Source: Sphaerisporangium sp040649355
Lineage (GTDB): Bacteria; Actinomycetota; Actinomycetes; Streptosporangiales; Streptosporangiaceae
DNA: 64,000 bases
Reading direction: 5' to 3'
Assembly (NCBI RefSeq): GCF_043197795.1
Contig: NZ_JBICTU010000004.1
Coordinates: 288,770 to 352,769 of the forward strand
Part shown: in pieces, positions 1 to 9,141 of the stretch
Layout: the number at the start of each line of letters is the position of its first letter
Numbering within the stretch: the first letter of the stretch is position 1
Program-made: the position numbers and the translations under genes
The notes under the pieces: generated by a model
The model's database searches: none
What the model saw: only the letters and a program-made list of their open reading frames with translations
What the model was told of the DNA's origin: nothing

Positions 1-36
1 GTGGGACGGCGGTTCCCGCGGGCCCCCGGTGGGCGG

Positions 37-1077
37 TCACAGGGGGAACCGGGCCAGGTCGAACGCCCTGACGCCGCGGACGCCGTCCCAGACCACGAAG
101 TTGCCGTACTCCCGCATCGCGGAGACCGGCACGCCCGCCAGTTCGGCGGCGTCGTCCAGCACCCGCTGGAACCGGAAGACCGCGGTGGGCCCCAGCTTGT
201 TGACCACGCTCACCATCAGCCGCGCGAGGTTGAAGCGGAACAGCGCCGAGCAGGGCAGGACGCGATGGTTGTCGCGCAGGCGGGAGAACACCGCGGCGTG
301 CTCGGGATGGGCGGCGGAGTACCGCTCGCGCACCTGCTCGGTGAAATGGCCCCGATAGCGAACGGCGTGCCTGTCGAAGCTCAGCCGGTCGTCCGACACC
401 GTGAACTCCCCGGTGTTGTACGTGCCGGCGCGCAGCAGGTCGCACCACGGCGCGACGACCGTCTCCTCGACGTGGGCGGCCCTGCGCTCCAGCCGGGCGG
501 CCAGGGCCGGGCTGGGCACGAAGGAGCCGTGGGGCCCGCGCATGTCGAAGATCCACGGCGGCGGGGTCAGCGTGTCCGCCTTGGTGAGGACGAACGTCAG
601 CTTGCTGACGACCTGGCGCCGCAGCTCCGGGTCCGCGTCCCGCAGGATCCGGTTCAGGCGGCGCGTCTCCTCGGCGGCCGACCCGCTGTCGGCGTGGACG
701 GCCCAGATGACGACGTCGGACTCGGACAGCCTGTCCAGGTACATCGACCTGTACGCGAGGTCGGCGCCCGCCGACTCCCCAATTCCAGGCATATCCCAGA
801 ATGTCAGCGTATGGCCGGAATTGCCGGGAATAGAGATGACTCGCGGCTCACAGGTGGCCGGTTTCAGGTCTCCCACCGGCAACCGGGTGCCGAACAGGAC
901 ATTGAGCAATGACGACTTTCCAACACCCGTTTGACCCATTATCGCTACACTTAAAGCCTTATTAGCCTCGGCGTCACGTTCCTGGCGTACGCTCTGCCTG
1001 ACCTCTTCGAGCTGGCGCTCGTCGAGCGCGTCAACCGAAATTCGGTCGATCCTTGCCACGCGCTCACCCCACGTCAT
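37..1077 (-). CDS. Era/dynamin-type GTPase, orphan
   Basis: A 346-residue soluble GTPase of the 50S-binding/IRG-like P-loop class. The G1 loop GQTGVGKSS lies at residues 48-56, the G3 motif DMPG at 95-98 and the G4 motif TKAD at 165-168, so GTP binding should be intact. The N-terminal 40 residues are charged and helical. The C-terminal half has no recognised RNA-binding KH domain and no membrane segment, which argues against Era itself. No purine-rich ribosome site precedes the ATG; the upstream bases are AT-rich (TTGTTAAC directly before GCT-ATG), so the transcript may be leaderless. It diverges from a SARP-STAND regulator. Cellular role unknown; GTPase activity is inferred from motifs only. 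Confidence 0.8.
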   Translation of the reverse strand: MTWGERVARIDRISVDALDERQLEEVRQSVRQERDAEANKALSVAIMGQTGVGKSSLLNVLFGTRLPVGDLKPATCEPRVISIPGNSGHTLTFWDMPGIGESAGADLAYRSMYLDRLSESDVVIWAVHADSGSAAEETRRLNRILRDADPELRRQVVSKLTFVLTKADTLTPPPWIFDMRGPHGSFVPSPALAARLERRAAHVEETVVAPWCDLLRAGTYNTGEFTVSDDRLSFDRHAVRYRGHFTEQVRERYSAAHPEHAAVFSRLRDNHRVLPCSALFRFNLARLMVSVVNKLGPTAVFRFQRVLDDAAELAGVPVSAMREYGNFVVWDGVRGVRAFDLARFPL

Positions 1078-1192
1078 AGCGTTAACAAGTCTTTACGGCT
1101 GTTTTCTGCCACCGGCCCCATCGTGGCCATTGATCCTTGCGATGACCTTGCGGGGAAGGCCGTCGATTGCGAATCGCGAACCGATCCCGGCG

Positions 1193-4100
1193 GTGAACGT
1201 GGCGATATTCGATATCAGACTGCTCGGCGAGGTCTCGATCCTGGTGGACGGAGCGCCGAGGAAGCTCCTCCCGCAGACGGCCAAGGCCCTCGCCATGCTC
1301 GTCTCGGCCAGGAACCCGATCCCGCAGAGCACCCTGGCCGCCGCGCTCGGGCAGGGCCCTGACTGGCCGGTCGCCGACGTGGCGCCCCCGCTGTCGCGGT
1401 TGCGGCAGGCCCTCGCGGGCAGCGGGCTCGACATCCCTCCCGCCAAGTGGTCGCACGCCTACGAGCTGGTGGAGCGGCAGGAGGGTCACCTGGCGGCGAC
1501 GCTGGACGCCTCCCGGTTCGAAAGGCGGCTGCGCGAGGGGCGCGAGCTGTACGACGAGGGCGACCTCACCGCGGCCATGGCGGCCCTGCGCGCGGCGGCG
1601 GGCGAGTGGAGGGGCGCTCCCTTCGCATCGCTGGCGGCCGGCTGGAGCCTGCCGTGGGTCTGCGAGACCTACCGCGCCAAGCTGGAGGAGCAGCGCAGGG
1701 AGCTCGTGCGGCTCGTCGCCAGGATCGCGCTCCAGCGGGGCCGCTACGAGGACGCGGGCTTCCTCGCCGAGGGCGTCGTCGGCGAGGGGCAGGACGACAC
1801 CACCGCGGTGTGGCTGCTCCGCTTCCTCACCACCCTGCGCGAGGACGGCGGGGCCGCGGCCCGGCGCGTCGTCGAGCGGCGCCGCCTCCACTCGCGGGGC
1901 GACGAGGCCGTACGCCGCGCCGACGACCTGCTGGCCCTGCACGAGCACGGCTTCGACGTAGGGGCGCCGCTCGGCACGGGCAGTGAGCCTGAGGAGCAGG
2001 GCGGGCCCCCCGTCCTCGTCGGCCGCCGGCGGGAGACGCTGGAGCTCTCGCGCCTGATCGACCGGCTGGGCGGCGGCGACCCCGCGGCCCTCGCGGTGTG
2101 CGGCGTGGGCGGCATCGGCAAGACCCGCCCGCTGAGGGAGACAGCCCGCGTGGCCGCACGCACGCGGGTGCGCATGGTGACCGTCATGTGCAGGGAACTC
2201 GACGGCCTGCAACCGTGGCGCGATCTCTCCGGGGCGCTCTGGGCGCACCTGCGACGCGACCTGTCGAGCCCCGCCGAGCCGATCAGCACCCAGGAGCGGG
2301 ACACCCTGGAGAAGCTGATGTCCGCGGGCGCGCTCGGCGGCTCCCCCGTCCGGCCCGGCCACGAGCGCGACCCGAGGGAGCTGACCTTCCTGCTGACGAC
2401 CCTGCTGCGCCGGGCCGCCGGTGACGGCCTCCTGGTCGCCTTCGACAACGCGCACCTGCTCAGCCCGTACGCCGAGGAACTGCTCCAGCACGTGAGAAGG
2501 GGGCTCGGCCCCGCCCCCGTGGGCTTCGTCCTCGCCACCAGAGCGGAGGCCGCGCACTGGAAGGAGGCCATGGACACGGTCACCGTGTCCCCGCTGACCC
2601 TGGACGAGGTGGGGCAGTGGCTCGGCCAGGTATGGGGCAGGGAGCCGACGCCCGGCGAGACCAAGGAGGCCGCGCGGGCCACCGACGGCCTGCCGCTGGA
2701 GCTGTGCGACCTTTCCGAGCACGGCGAGCCGCGCTCCGCCCGCGCCGGGGCCGGTCCCGCCTTCCGCTGGCTCGCGGCCGCCGCGATCACCGCGCTGGGC
2801 CTGGACATCGACACCTCCCTGGTGGCGCGCATGCTGGATCTCCCACCCGGCGAGGCCGACCGCGACCAGGCGCTGGCCGCGGCGGGCAACGCCATCAAGG
2901 GCCACGACCGGGTGTGCTTTCCGCACGACCGCTCGCGCGAGGGCGTGCTGGACGACCTGAAGCGCGATCCCGCCCTGGCCAGGGACCTGCACCGCCGCGC
3001 CTTCGAGGCCCTGTCCGAGCGCACGACCACCCTGGGCTGGGTCGATCCCGCCCTGCCGGTGCGCATCGCCCAGCACGCGCGCGCCGCCGGGGCGGGCGTC
3101 CCGCAGGAGCGCGCCGCCGCGGCCTGCCTGGACGCGGCACGGGCCGAGCAGCGCGGGTTCGGCGTCGAGAGCGCGGTCGCCTGGGCGCACATCGGGCTCG
3201 GGCTCCGGTGCGACCCCGTCACCCGCGCCGGCCTGCTGATCACGCTGGGCGACGCGCTCAGCGACGGCGGCGACATGGACGAGGCGGGACGCCGCTACCT
3301 GTCCGCCTACCAGACCGCCGAGGGGCTGCCGAGACTCGCGGCGGCGGCGGCCATCCGGCTGGCCCGCAGGTGGTCCGCGCCCGGCCAGGTCGACCAGCAG
3401 CTCACCCACCTGCTCCAGGCCGGCATCGCGGGGCTCGGCGACGACTCCGGCGAGGAGGCCGTGGCGCTGCGCCTGCAACTGCAGGCCCACCTCGCCAAGA
3501 AGCAGACGATGGCGGTCGGCCAGAGCGCCGGCCCGGGCGGGCCGCCCCCGGAGGTGGAGCTCGCCCGCGCCACGCTGCGGGAGCTTCCTGTGGACGGCGA
3601 CCCCCTCGTGCGCTGCGAGGTCCTCAACGAGTGCCGGTGGGCCCTGTTCGACCACGCCCGCCCGGGCGAGCTGCTCGACATCGCGGCGCGGCTCCACGAC
3701 GCGGGGATCAAGGCGGGGTCTGCCTACTTCCAGAGCGAGGCCATGGTCGCCCTGGCCATCGACCAGCTCAGGCTCGGGATGCTCGGCGAGGCGCTCGGCA
3801 CCGTCGACAGCCACCGCAGGCACGTCGCCCGCAACCCCCGCGTGCTCGGCCCCTGGCTCCAGAACACCCTGGACACGGTGATGGACCTGTGGAACGGCGA
3901 CTTCCAGCGCGCCGAGGAGCGCCTCATGGGCGAGTCCCGGCGCATGGTCGACGAGCTGGCCGCCGGTCAGGCCGTCCCCGCGGAGACGCTCCAGCAGACG
4001 TGGATGGGGCAGTACTACTGGCTGCTCCACGAGCGGGGACGCATGAGCGAGCTGTTCGGGTCGGGGCTGGCCCGGCAGATCGAGCAGCACGGGTACTTCC

Positions 4101-4654
4101 CGATCTGGCGGGCCGCGCACGTGCTCGCCCTGTGCGAGGCCGCCCAGTACGACGAGGCCGCCGACCGGCTCGCGGCCATCGTGCGCGAGACGTCCGGCCT
4201 GGAGGCGCTGCCGCCCCACGGATGGACGGTGCCGACGCTCGCGGTCCTGGCCGAGGCGTGCTCCCTGATCGCCGAGGCCGGCGTCGAGGGAGCCGGGCTG
4301 GACGCCCACGTGCCTCTGCTGCGCGACCGGCTGGCCGCCTATCCCGAGGAGATCGTGCTCGCCGGGTGGCCGACCGCGCTGCTCGGGCCGACCGCGCGGT
4401 TCCGCGGGCTGCTGGCGATGACCGCCGGGGACGCGGCCGGGGCGCTGCGCTGCTACGAGGAGGCGACGCGCATGGTGTCCGCCGCGCCTCCGCACATGGC
4501 GAGGATCCAGCTCGACCGCGCCAAGGCCCTGCGGCTGCTCGACCCGGCCGACCCGGCCGGGGAGGCGACCCGCCTGCTGCACCGCTCGCTCCGCCTGGCC
4601 GACCGCCTGGGCATGGCGCGGGTGTCCGCCGAGGCCCGCTCGCTCCTGGTGTGA
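1193..4654 (+). CDS. SARP-type STAND transcriptional regulator (AfsR-like)
   Basis: A large cytoplasmic regulator of about 1153 residues. It starts with an OmpR-like winged helix (residues 1-90, LLGEVSILVDG), followed by a bacterial transcriptional activator domain (about 100-240). A STAND/AAA NTPase core has a P-loop GVGGIGKT near residue 303, and a long alpha-helical TPR-like C-terminus follows. Family members bind direct repeats upstream of secondary-metabolite genes. The start is chosen at the GTG that places the winged helix at the N-terminus; a TTG at 1130 and an ATG at 1142 are also possible and none has a good ribosome site. A Pro follows the P-loop Thr-Arg where Leu is usual. Its target is unknown. 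Confidence 0.85.
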   Translation: MNVAIFDIRLLGEVSILVDGAPRKLLPQTAKALAMLVSARNPIPQSTLAAALGQGPDWPVADVAPPLSRLRQALAGSGLDIPPAKWSHAYELVERQEGHLAATLDASRFERRLREGRELYDEGDLTAAMAALRAAAGEWRGAPFASLAAGWSLPWVCETYRAKLEEQRRELVRLVARIALQRGRYEDAGFLAEGVVGEGQDDTTAVWLLRFLTTLREDGGAAARRVVERRRLHSRGDEAVRRADDLLALHEHGFDVGAPLGTGSEPEEQGGPPVLVGRRRETLELSRLIDRLGGGDPAALAVCGVGGIGKTRPLRETARVAARTRVRMVTVMCRELDGLQPWRDLSGALWAHLRRDLSSPAEPISTQERDTLEKLMSAGALGGSPVRPGHERDPRELTFLLTTLLRRAAGDGLLVAFDNAHLLSPYAEELLQHVRRGLGPAPVGFVLATRAEAAHWKEAMDTVTVSPLTLDEVGQWLGQVWGREPTPGETKEAARATDGLPLELCDLSEHGEPRSARAGAGPAFRWLAAAAITALGLDIDTSLVARMLDLPPGEADRDQALAAAGNAIKGHDRVCFPHDRSREGVLDDLKRDPALARDLHRRAFEALSERTTTLGWVDPALPVRIAQHARAAGAGVPQERAAAACLDAARAEQRGFGVESAVAWAHIGLGLRCDPVTRAGLLITLGDALSDGGDMDEAGRRYLSAYQTAEGLPRLAAAAAIRLARRWSAPGQVDQQLTHLLQAGIAGLGDDSGEEAVALRLQLQAHLAKKQTMAVGQSAGPGGPPPEVELARATLRELPVDGDPLVRCEVLNECRWALFDHARPGELLDIAARLHDAGIKAGSAYFQSEAMVALAIDQLRLGMLGEALGTVDSHRRHVARNPRVLGPWLQNTLDTVMDLWNGDFQRAEERLMGESRRMVDELAAGQAVPAETLQQTWMGQYYWLLHERGRMSELFGSGLARQIEQHGYFPIWRAAHVLALCEAAQYDEAADRLAAIVRETSGLEALPPHGWTVPTLAVLAEACSLIAEAGVEGAGLDAHVPLLRDRLAAYPEEIVLAGWPTALLGPTARFRGLLAMTAGDAAGALRCYEEATRMVSAAPPHMARIQLDRAKALRLLDPADPAGEATRLLHRSLRLADRLGMARVSAEARSLLV

Positions 4655-4804
4655 CGACGCCCCCCTGTACGGACCTCACGCGGCGGGCGCCCGAAGGCCG
4701 CGTGGCGAAGGGTTCATCCTCAGGTTGGGGGATGACGGACCCACGGGGACGGCGAAGGATGGGGGACGGCAGTCGTCAGGGCACGCGTGTCGGAAGGAGC
4801 CGCG

Positions 4805-6076
4805 ATGATCGCCATCGACATCCCCCTTTGGGCCGCGCGGCTACGGGCCTGGCGGCGGGGCAGGCTGTGGAGCCGTGAGGAGCTCGGGCGGCGCCTCGCG
4901 GCCGAGGCGGACGAGGACACCCGCGACCGCCTGCCCGCCGGACGGGGGCTCACGGAGACCGTGCGCTCCTGGGAGACCGGCGAGCGGCGCCCGGGCGAGC
5001 GTCACGCCGAGCTGCTCTGCCGCCTTTACGGCGCGGGCGAGGCGGACCTGTTCGGCGAGAGCGGGGAGCCCGCCGGCACGGCGCTCTGGCACCACCTGAC
5101 GGGCGTCCCGCTGGTGCCGGGCCGGTTCACACCCGAGGAGGAGGAGCGGACCGGCCGGGCGATCGAGAACCCGGCACGGGCCGACCTCCAGACCGTGGCC
5201 TACCTCGAAGCCCTCCTGGACGCCTGTGCCCGGTCCTCCCGCCGCCCGGCCGACCTGGCCGACGTCCTGTCCCCGGTCTTCACCCTGATCGAGGGCTTCC
5301 ACGGCGACGCCAGGCCGTCCGTGCGCCGGGCCCTGATCATGCTCTCGTCGGAGGACGCCGAGACGATCAGCCGCATGCGGTACGAGGCGGGCGACCTCGG
5401 CGAGGCCCTGCGGTGGTCCGACCGGGCCCGGCGCGCCGCCGGCCAGTCGGAGGACGAGCGGTTGGTGGCGTACACGCTGGCCGGCCGGGCCGGGCTGACA
5501 GGCCCGCGCAGCGATCCCGGCGAGGTGGTGGAGATCGCCGTCGCCGCCCGCGAACGCCCGATCAGGGAGCACGCGGCCCCTTCCCCGCGCCTTGCGGCGC
5601 TGACCCGCCTGCGCGAGGCACGGGGCCACGCCATGGCCGGGGAGGAGGACATGTGCCACCGCCGCCTGGAGGAGTCCGCCGAGCCGCCCGAGGCCGAGCC
5701 GGAGGAGCGTACGAGGTACACCTTCGGCTACTCCCCCTCGCTGCACGAGGTGCTGGCTGCTGAGTGCTTCCTCGACCTCGGCCACCTGGACGACGCGATC
5801 GAGATCCTGGAACGGGAGCTCGCCTCCGCCCAGACGAGCGCGGCGACCGCCTACGACCTGGCCCGCCTGGCCCACGCGTACGCCGACGCGCACGAGAGCG
5901 AACGCTGCGCGCAGGTCGCGCGCCGCGCGCTCGATCTGGCGAGGCAGACCGGCGCGGCGCGCGCCCTGCGCGAGCTCCGCCTCACGCGAAGCGGTCTCCT
6001 CCCCGGCCCGAGGCGGCGTCGGCCATGGAGGCCGGGAACGCCGGGGGCTCCGGGGGGACCGCGCTGGGCGACATGA
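4805..6076 (+). CDS. HTH (XRE-like) regulator with TPR-like helical tail
   Basis: A 423-residue protein. The N-terminal 80 residues resemble a Cro/CI-type helix-turn-helix (ARLRAWRRGRLWSREELG followed by SWETGERRPGERHAELLCR). Residues from about 130 onward form repeated antiparallel helices typical of tetratricopeptide sensor regions. The ATG was chosen because GGAAGGAG sits six bases upstream; an earlier in-frame GTG at 4787 lacks this. The C-terminal 25 residues are Pro/Arg-rich and probably disordered. It follows the SARP-STAND gene on the same strand after 150 bp, so it may be co-regulated with it. No ligand or target can be named. Confidence 0.75.
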   Translation: MIAIDIPLWAARLRAWRRGRLWSREELGRRLAAEADEDTRDRLPAGRGLTETVRSWETGERRPGERHAELLCRLYGAGEADLFGESGEPAGTALWHHLTGVPLVPGRFTPEEEERTGRAIENPARADLQTVAYLEALLDACARSSRRPADLADVLSPVFTLIEGFHGDARPSVRRALIMLSSEDAETISRMRYEAGDLGEALRWSDRARRAAGQSEDERLVAYTLAGRAGLTGPRSDPGEVVEIAVAARERPIREHAAPSPRLAALTRLREARGHAMAGEEDMCHRRLEESAEPPEAEPEERTRYTFGYSPSLHEVLAAECFLDLGHLDDAIEILERELASAQTSAATAYDLARLAHAYADAHESERCAQVARRALDLARQTGAARALRELRLTRSGLLPGPRRRRPWRPGTPGAPGGPRWAT

Positions 6077-6124
6077 GCGCTCCCGCGGCGGAGGCGGTTC
6101 AGGCGGTTCTGGGGTGGTGCCGTC

Positions 6125-8917
6125 TCAGGCGGGCATCGAGGTGCCGAGCTCCAGGGTGGAGGGCAGCTCGGCCCTGCTGGTGATGTCCAGCTTGCGGTAG
6201 GTGCGGGTCAGGTGCTGCTCGACGGTGCTGACCGTGACGTACAGTTTGTCGGCGATCTCGCGGTTGGTGTAGCCGGCCGCGGCCAGCACCGCGACCCGCC
6301 GCTCGGCGTCGCTCAGGATGGCCGTCACGTCGGCGACCTCGGTGGCCGAGCCGGTGACCGCGGCGGCGCCGGCGTCGCCGTCCCGGGTGAGCGACCTGTT
6401 CAGCGGGTCGGCGTGGCACTCCTGCGCGACCGCGCGGGCACGGCCGCCGATCATCCCGGCCCGCCGGTACTCGCCGAGCGCGTGGAAGGCCTCGGTGAGG
6501 TCGACGAGCACGCGCGCCAGCTCGTACCGGTCTCCCCCCGACTGCAGGAGGTCGCCTGCCTGCCGGAGCAGCATGGGACGGTGACGGGGCTCGCTGGTGG
6601 CCGCCAGCAGGCGCATGGCGATGCCGTGCACCCTCGGCGCGCTGGTCCCGCAGCGCCTGATCTGCTCCTCCACCAGGCGGCGGGCCTGGTCGGGCCGTCC
6701 GAGCCGCAGGCACGCCTCGGCCGCCTCGGTCCGCCACGGGATCAGCCAGGGCACGTCGAGGTCCCACCTGCCCATCAGCTCCCCGCACCGCTGGAAGTCC
6801 CGCAGCGCGAGCTGGGCGTGGTCGGTGGCCAGGCTGTAGCGGCCCCGGGCGTGCAGGTAGTGCAGTCCCCACCGGGTCTGGAACATGGCGTCCGGCACGG
6901 GCTGGTCGAGCAGCTCGTTGACGGCGTCGTGGTTGCCCATGGCGGTGGAGGCGATCACGAGGCTGGACAGCGGGCCGCCGACGGCGACGCCCCAGCCGCT
7001 CAGCGGGATGATGTCCAGGGCGAGGCGGCCGTGGAACTCGGCGCCGAGCATGTCGCCCTGGCGGAGCGCGATCTCGGCCCTGATCGCCGACAGCCGTGCC
7101 CGCCTGCTCGGGGCGTGCCTGGAGGAGGCCTCGTCGATGAACAGGTCGCACCACGGCGCCGCCTTGTCGGGCCGTCCGCCGTAGGTGAGGGCGAGCAGGG
7201 CGCTCTCCACGGTGTCCATCGACATCTCGTCGAGGCGGGAGCTGCGCAGGATCCGCTCGACCACGGCCACGATCTCGTCGCGTGGCCCCCTGGTCAGCAC
7301 GGCGGCGAGCGTGATCGCCGACTCAAGGCGCCGGTAGGCCGCCACCGACAGGATGGCGGCGCGGGACTGCTCGCCGGTCACCTGGGGAAGCTGGGAGAGG
7401 AACGGGGTGTAGGAGCAGCGCAGCCAGGGGCGGGTGACCACGAGCTCGGTCACGGTGTCGGCGTCCAGCTTCTCGCCCGACTCGCTGAGGTGCTTCAGCA
7501 CGTCCTGCGCGTCGTCGAACCGGCCGTGCCACATCAGGGCCTTGGCCAGCACCACCGCGTCGCTGCCCCGCAGCTGCCCCCGGTGGAGCGCGTCGGTCAG
7601 CTCGGGGAAGTGGCCGGTGGGCGTGCTCGGGTTGATCCGCCACTCGGCGCGCATGAGCGCGGTGGTGATCCTCACCCGCTGGTGGTCGTCGGTGCTGATC
7701 CGGCAGGCCAGGCGGAGGTAGTCCACGGCGGCCTCGACGCGGCCGTCGCGCAGCGCGTGCCGGGCGGCGTCCTCCAGGACGTCGACCGCCCAGCGGTCGT
7801 CGACGCGCCCGGCGTGGAGAAGGTGCTCGGCGATCACCGTGGTCGAGCCGCCGCTGTCGTAGGCCAGCTCCGCGGCGCGGCGGTGCAGCGTGCCCCGCTC
7901 GCCGGGGTCGAGCTCGGCCAGTACGGCCGCGCGGGCCGCCTCGTGGCGGAAGCGGCCCATGGTGAGCAGCCCGGCGGTGGAGAGGGCCTGGAGCTCGCGG
8001 GACACGAAGTCGGGGCCGACGTCCAGGAGCTGGTCGAGGGATCCGGGCTCACCGAGGATCGCGAGCCCCCACGCGACCTGGAGCATCTTCGGGTCGGCGC
8101 GGTGCAGGCAGGCGAGGACGGCCTGCCCGTATCCGTCCCCGGGGACGAGCTCGGCGGGGGGCTCTCCCGCGGCCCGTGTGGCGGCCTGGTAGTCCTCCAC
8201 CAGCCCGGCGGCGAGCAGCGGGTTGCCGCCGCTGAGCGCGTACCACTCGCCGGCGAACCGCTCGGCGCCCTGGGTCCCGAGCTGCTCGGCCACCAGGCTC
8301 ATCACCCCGGCCTGGGACAGCGGGGCGAGCTGGACGCGGCGGCAGTGGGGCTGGCGGAGCAGCTCGGTCGGGAAGGAGGTCTCGGCGTAGCGCCCGTGGG
8401 TGGAGTGGCTGAACACCGCCACGATGGAGGCGAACCGCACCCGGCGCGACAGGTAGGCCAGGCAGAGCAGCGACGCCCGGTCGGCGTGGTGCACGTCGTC
8501 AACCACGATCATCAGGGGGTAGCGCTCTGACAGTTCGAGCAGCACGGTGCACAGGGCGTGCACGATCTGCGCGTCGACCTGCTTCAGGGTGTCGGTCTCG
8601 GGACCGGACGACGTGACGGTGCGGGCGCCCTCCCGCAGCAGGGCCATGGCGCGCTCACGCTCCTCAAGGACCAGCGGGGCGTCCTGGATGAGCTGGCCAA
8701 GGACGCCGAGCGGCAGGTCCCTCTCGGCGAGCGAGCCCGTCGCCGTGATGGGCAGCGCGCCCAGCTCGGCGGCCTGCTCGGCGAAGCTGTGCAGCAACTC
8801 GCTCTTACCGGTGGCGACGGTACCGCTTACCAGGGCGACCCGGCCCTTTCCCATGATGGCGCTGGCGAGTAGGCCCTCCAGGGAGGCAAGTGCCTCCTGT
8901 CGTTCGATCAGGCTCAT
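6125..8917 (-). CDS. LAL-type LuxR family regulator
   Basis: A 930-residue large ATP-binding LuxR regulator. The Walker A motif GTVATGKS is at residues 32-39 and a Walker B strand LMIVVDD at about 134-140. The middle is a long helical sensor region. A C-terminal LuxR helix-turn-helix occupies roughly residues 865-920 (LSDAERRVAVLAAAGYTNRE, then STVEQHLTRTYRKL). LAL proteins of this size often act as pathway-specific activators of polyketide or similar clusters, but no such cluster is visible here. It converges on the HTH-TPR gene, 48 bp apart. Upstream there is an AT-rich promoter region with a pair of direct repeats. Family assignment is secure, target unknown. Confidence 0.92.
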   Translation of the reverse strand: MSLIERQEALASLEGLLASAIMGKGRVALVSGTVATGKSELLHSFAEQAAELGALPITATGSLAERDLPLGVLGQLIQDAPLVLEERERAMALLREGARTVTSSGPETDTLKQVDAQIVHALCTVLLELSERYPLMIVVDDVHHADRASLLCLAYLSRRVRFASIVAVFSHSTHGRYAETSFPTELLRQPHCRRVQLAPLSQAGVMSLVAEQLGTQGAERFAGEWYALSGGNPLLAAGLVEDYQAATRAAGEPPAELVPGDGYGQAVLACLHRADPKMLQVAWGLAILGEPGSLDQLLDVGPDFVSRELQALSTAGLLTMGRFRHEAARAAVLAELDPGERGTLHRRAAELAYDSGGSTTVIAEHLLHAGRVDDRWAVDVLEDAARHALRDGRVEAAVDYLRLACRISTDDHQRVRITTALMRAEWRINPSTPTGHFPELTDALHRGQLRGSDAVVLAKALMWHGRFDDAQDVLKHLSESGEKLDADTVTELVVTRPWLRCSYTPFLSQLPQVTGEQSRAAILSVAAYRRLESAITLAAVLTRGPRDEIVAVVERILRSSRLDEMSMDTVESALLALTYGGRPDKAAPWCDLFIDEASSRHAPSRRARLSAIRAEIALRQGDMLGAEFHGRLALDIIPLSGWGVAVGGPLSSLVIASTAMGNHDAVNELLDQPVPDAMFQTRWGLHYLHARGRYSLATDHAQLALRDFQRCGELMGRWDLDVPWLIPWRTEAAEACLRLGRPDQARRLVEEQIRRCGTSAPRVHGIAMRLLAATSEPRHRPMLLRQAGDLLQSGGDRYELARVLVDLTEAFHALGEYRRAGMIGGRARAVAQECHADPLNRSLTRDGDAGAAAVTGSATEVADVTAILSDAERRVAVLAAAGYTNREIADKLYVTVSTVEQHLTRTYRKLDITSRAELPSTLELGTSMPA

Positions 8918-9068
8918 GACGAGCCTCCCTTTTTCCCGACGAATTTCACATGTCGCCGCGGATCAGAAGCACAGCCTTGAGGACCAACGATGTGAGCGGA
9001 TCCAATGAATCGCGCACAACACGTCGTTTCCCAGCCGAACTCGCCGCATGATCGTGGCGCCTTTCCGA

Positions 9069-9086
9069 TTGTCCGTACTTGTCCGT
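9069..9086. promoter_or_regulatory. Direct repeat TTGTCCGT x2, period 10 bp
   Basis: TTGTCCGT occurs at 9069-9076 and again at 9079-9086, a 10-bp period that puts both copies on the same helix face. It lies in the 224-bp gap between the LAL regulator start (8917) and the end of leuA, next to a T-rich tract. It is a candidate activator site for the LAL gene; the arrangement recalls short direct-repeat operators, but no binding protein is known. Confidence 0.35.
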
Positions 9087-9141
9087 TTTTTCTAACAATG
9101 GCCACGTTAGGCTTCGGCGCCTTCCAGCCCTTATCGCGCGG

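Noticed and set aside
1082..4582. Open frame of over 1100 codons antisense to the first SARP regulator
   Set aside because: GC-rich codon bias keeps antisense frames open; product is low-complexity Gly/Arg/Gln/Pro and lacks motifs, while the other strand has clear domains.
4655..4804. TCATCC...GGATGA possible hairpin after the first SARP gene
   Set aside because: Six-base stem with mismatched inner bases, too weak to call a terminator.
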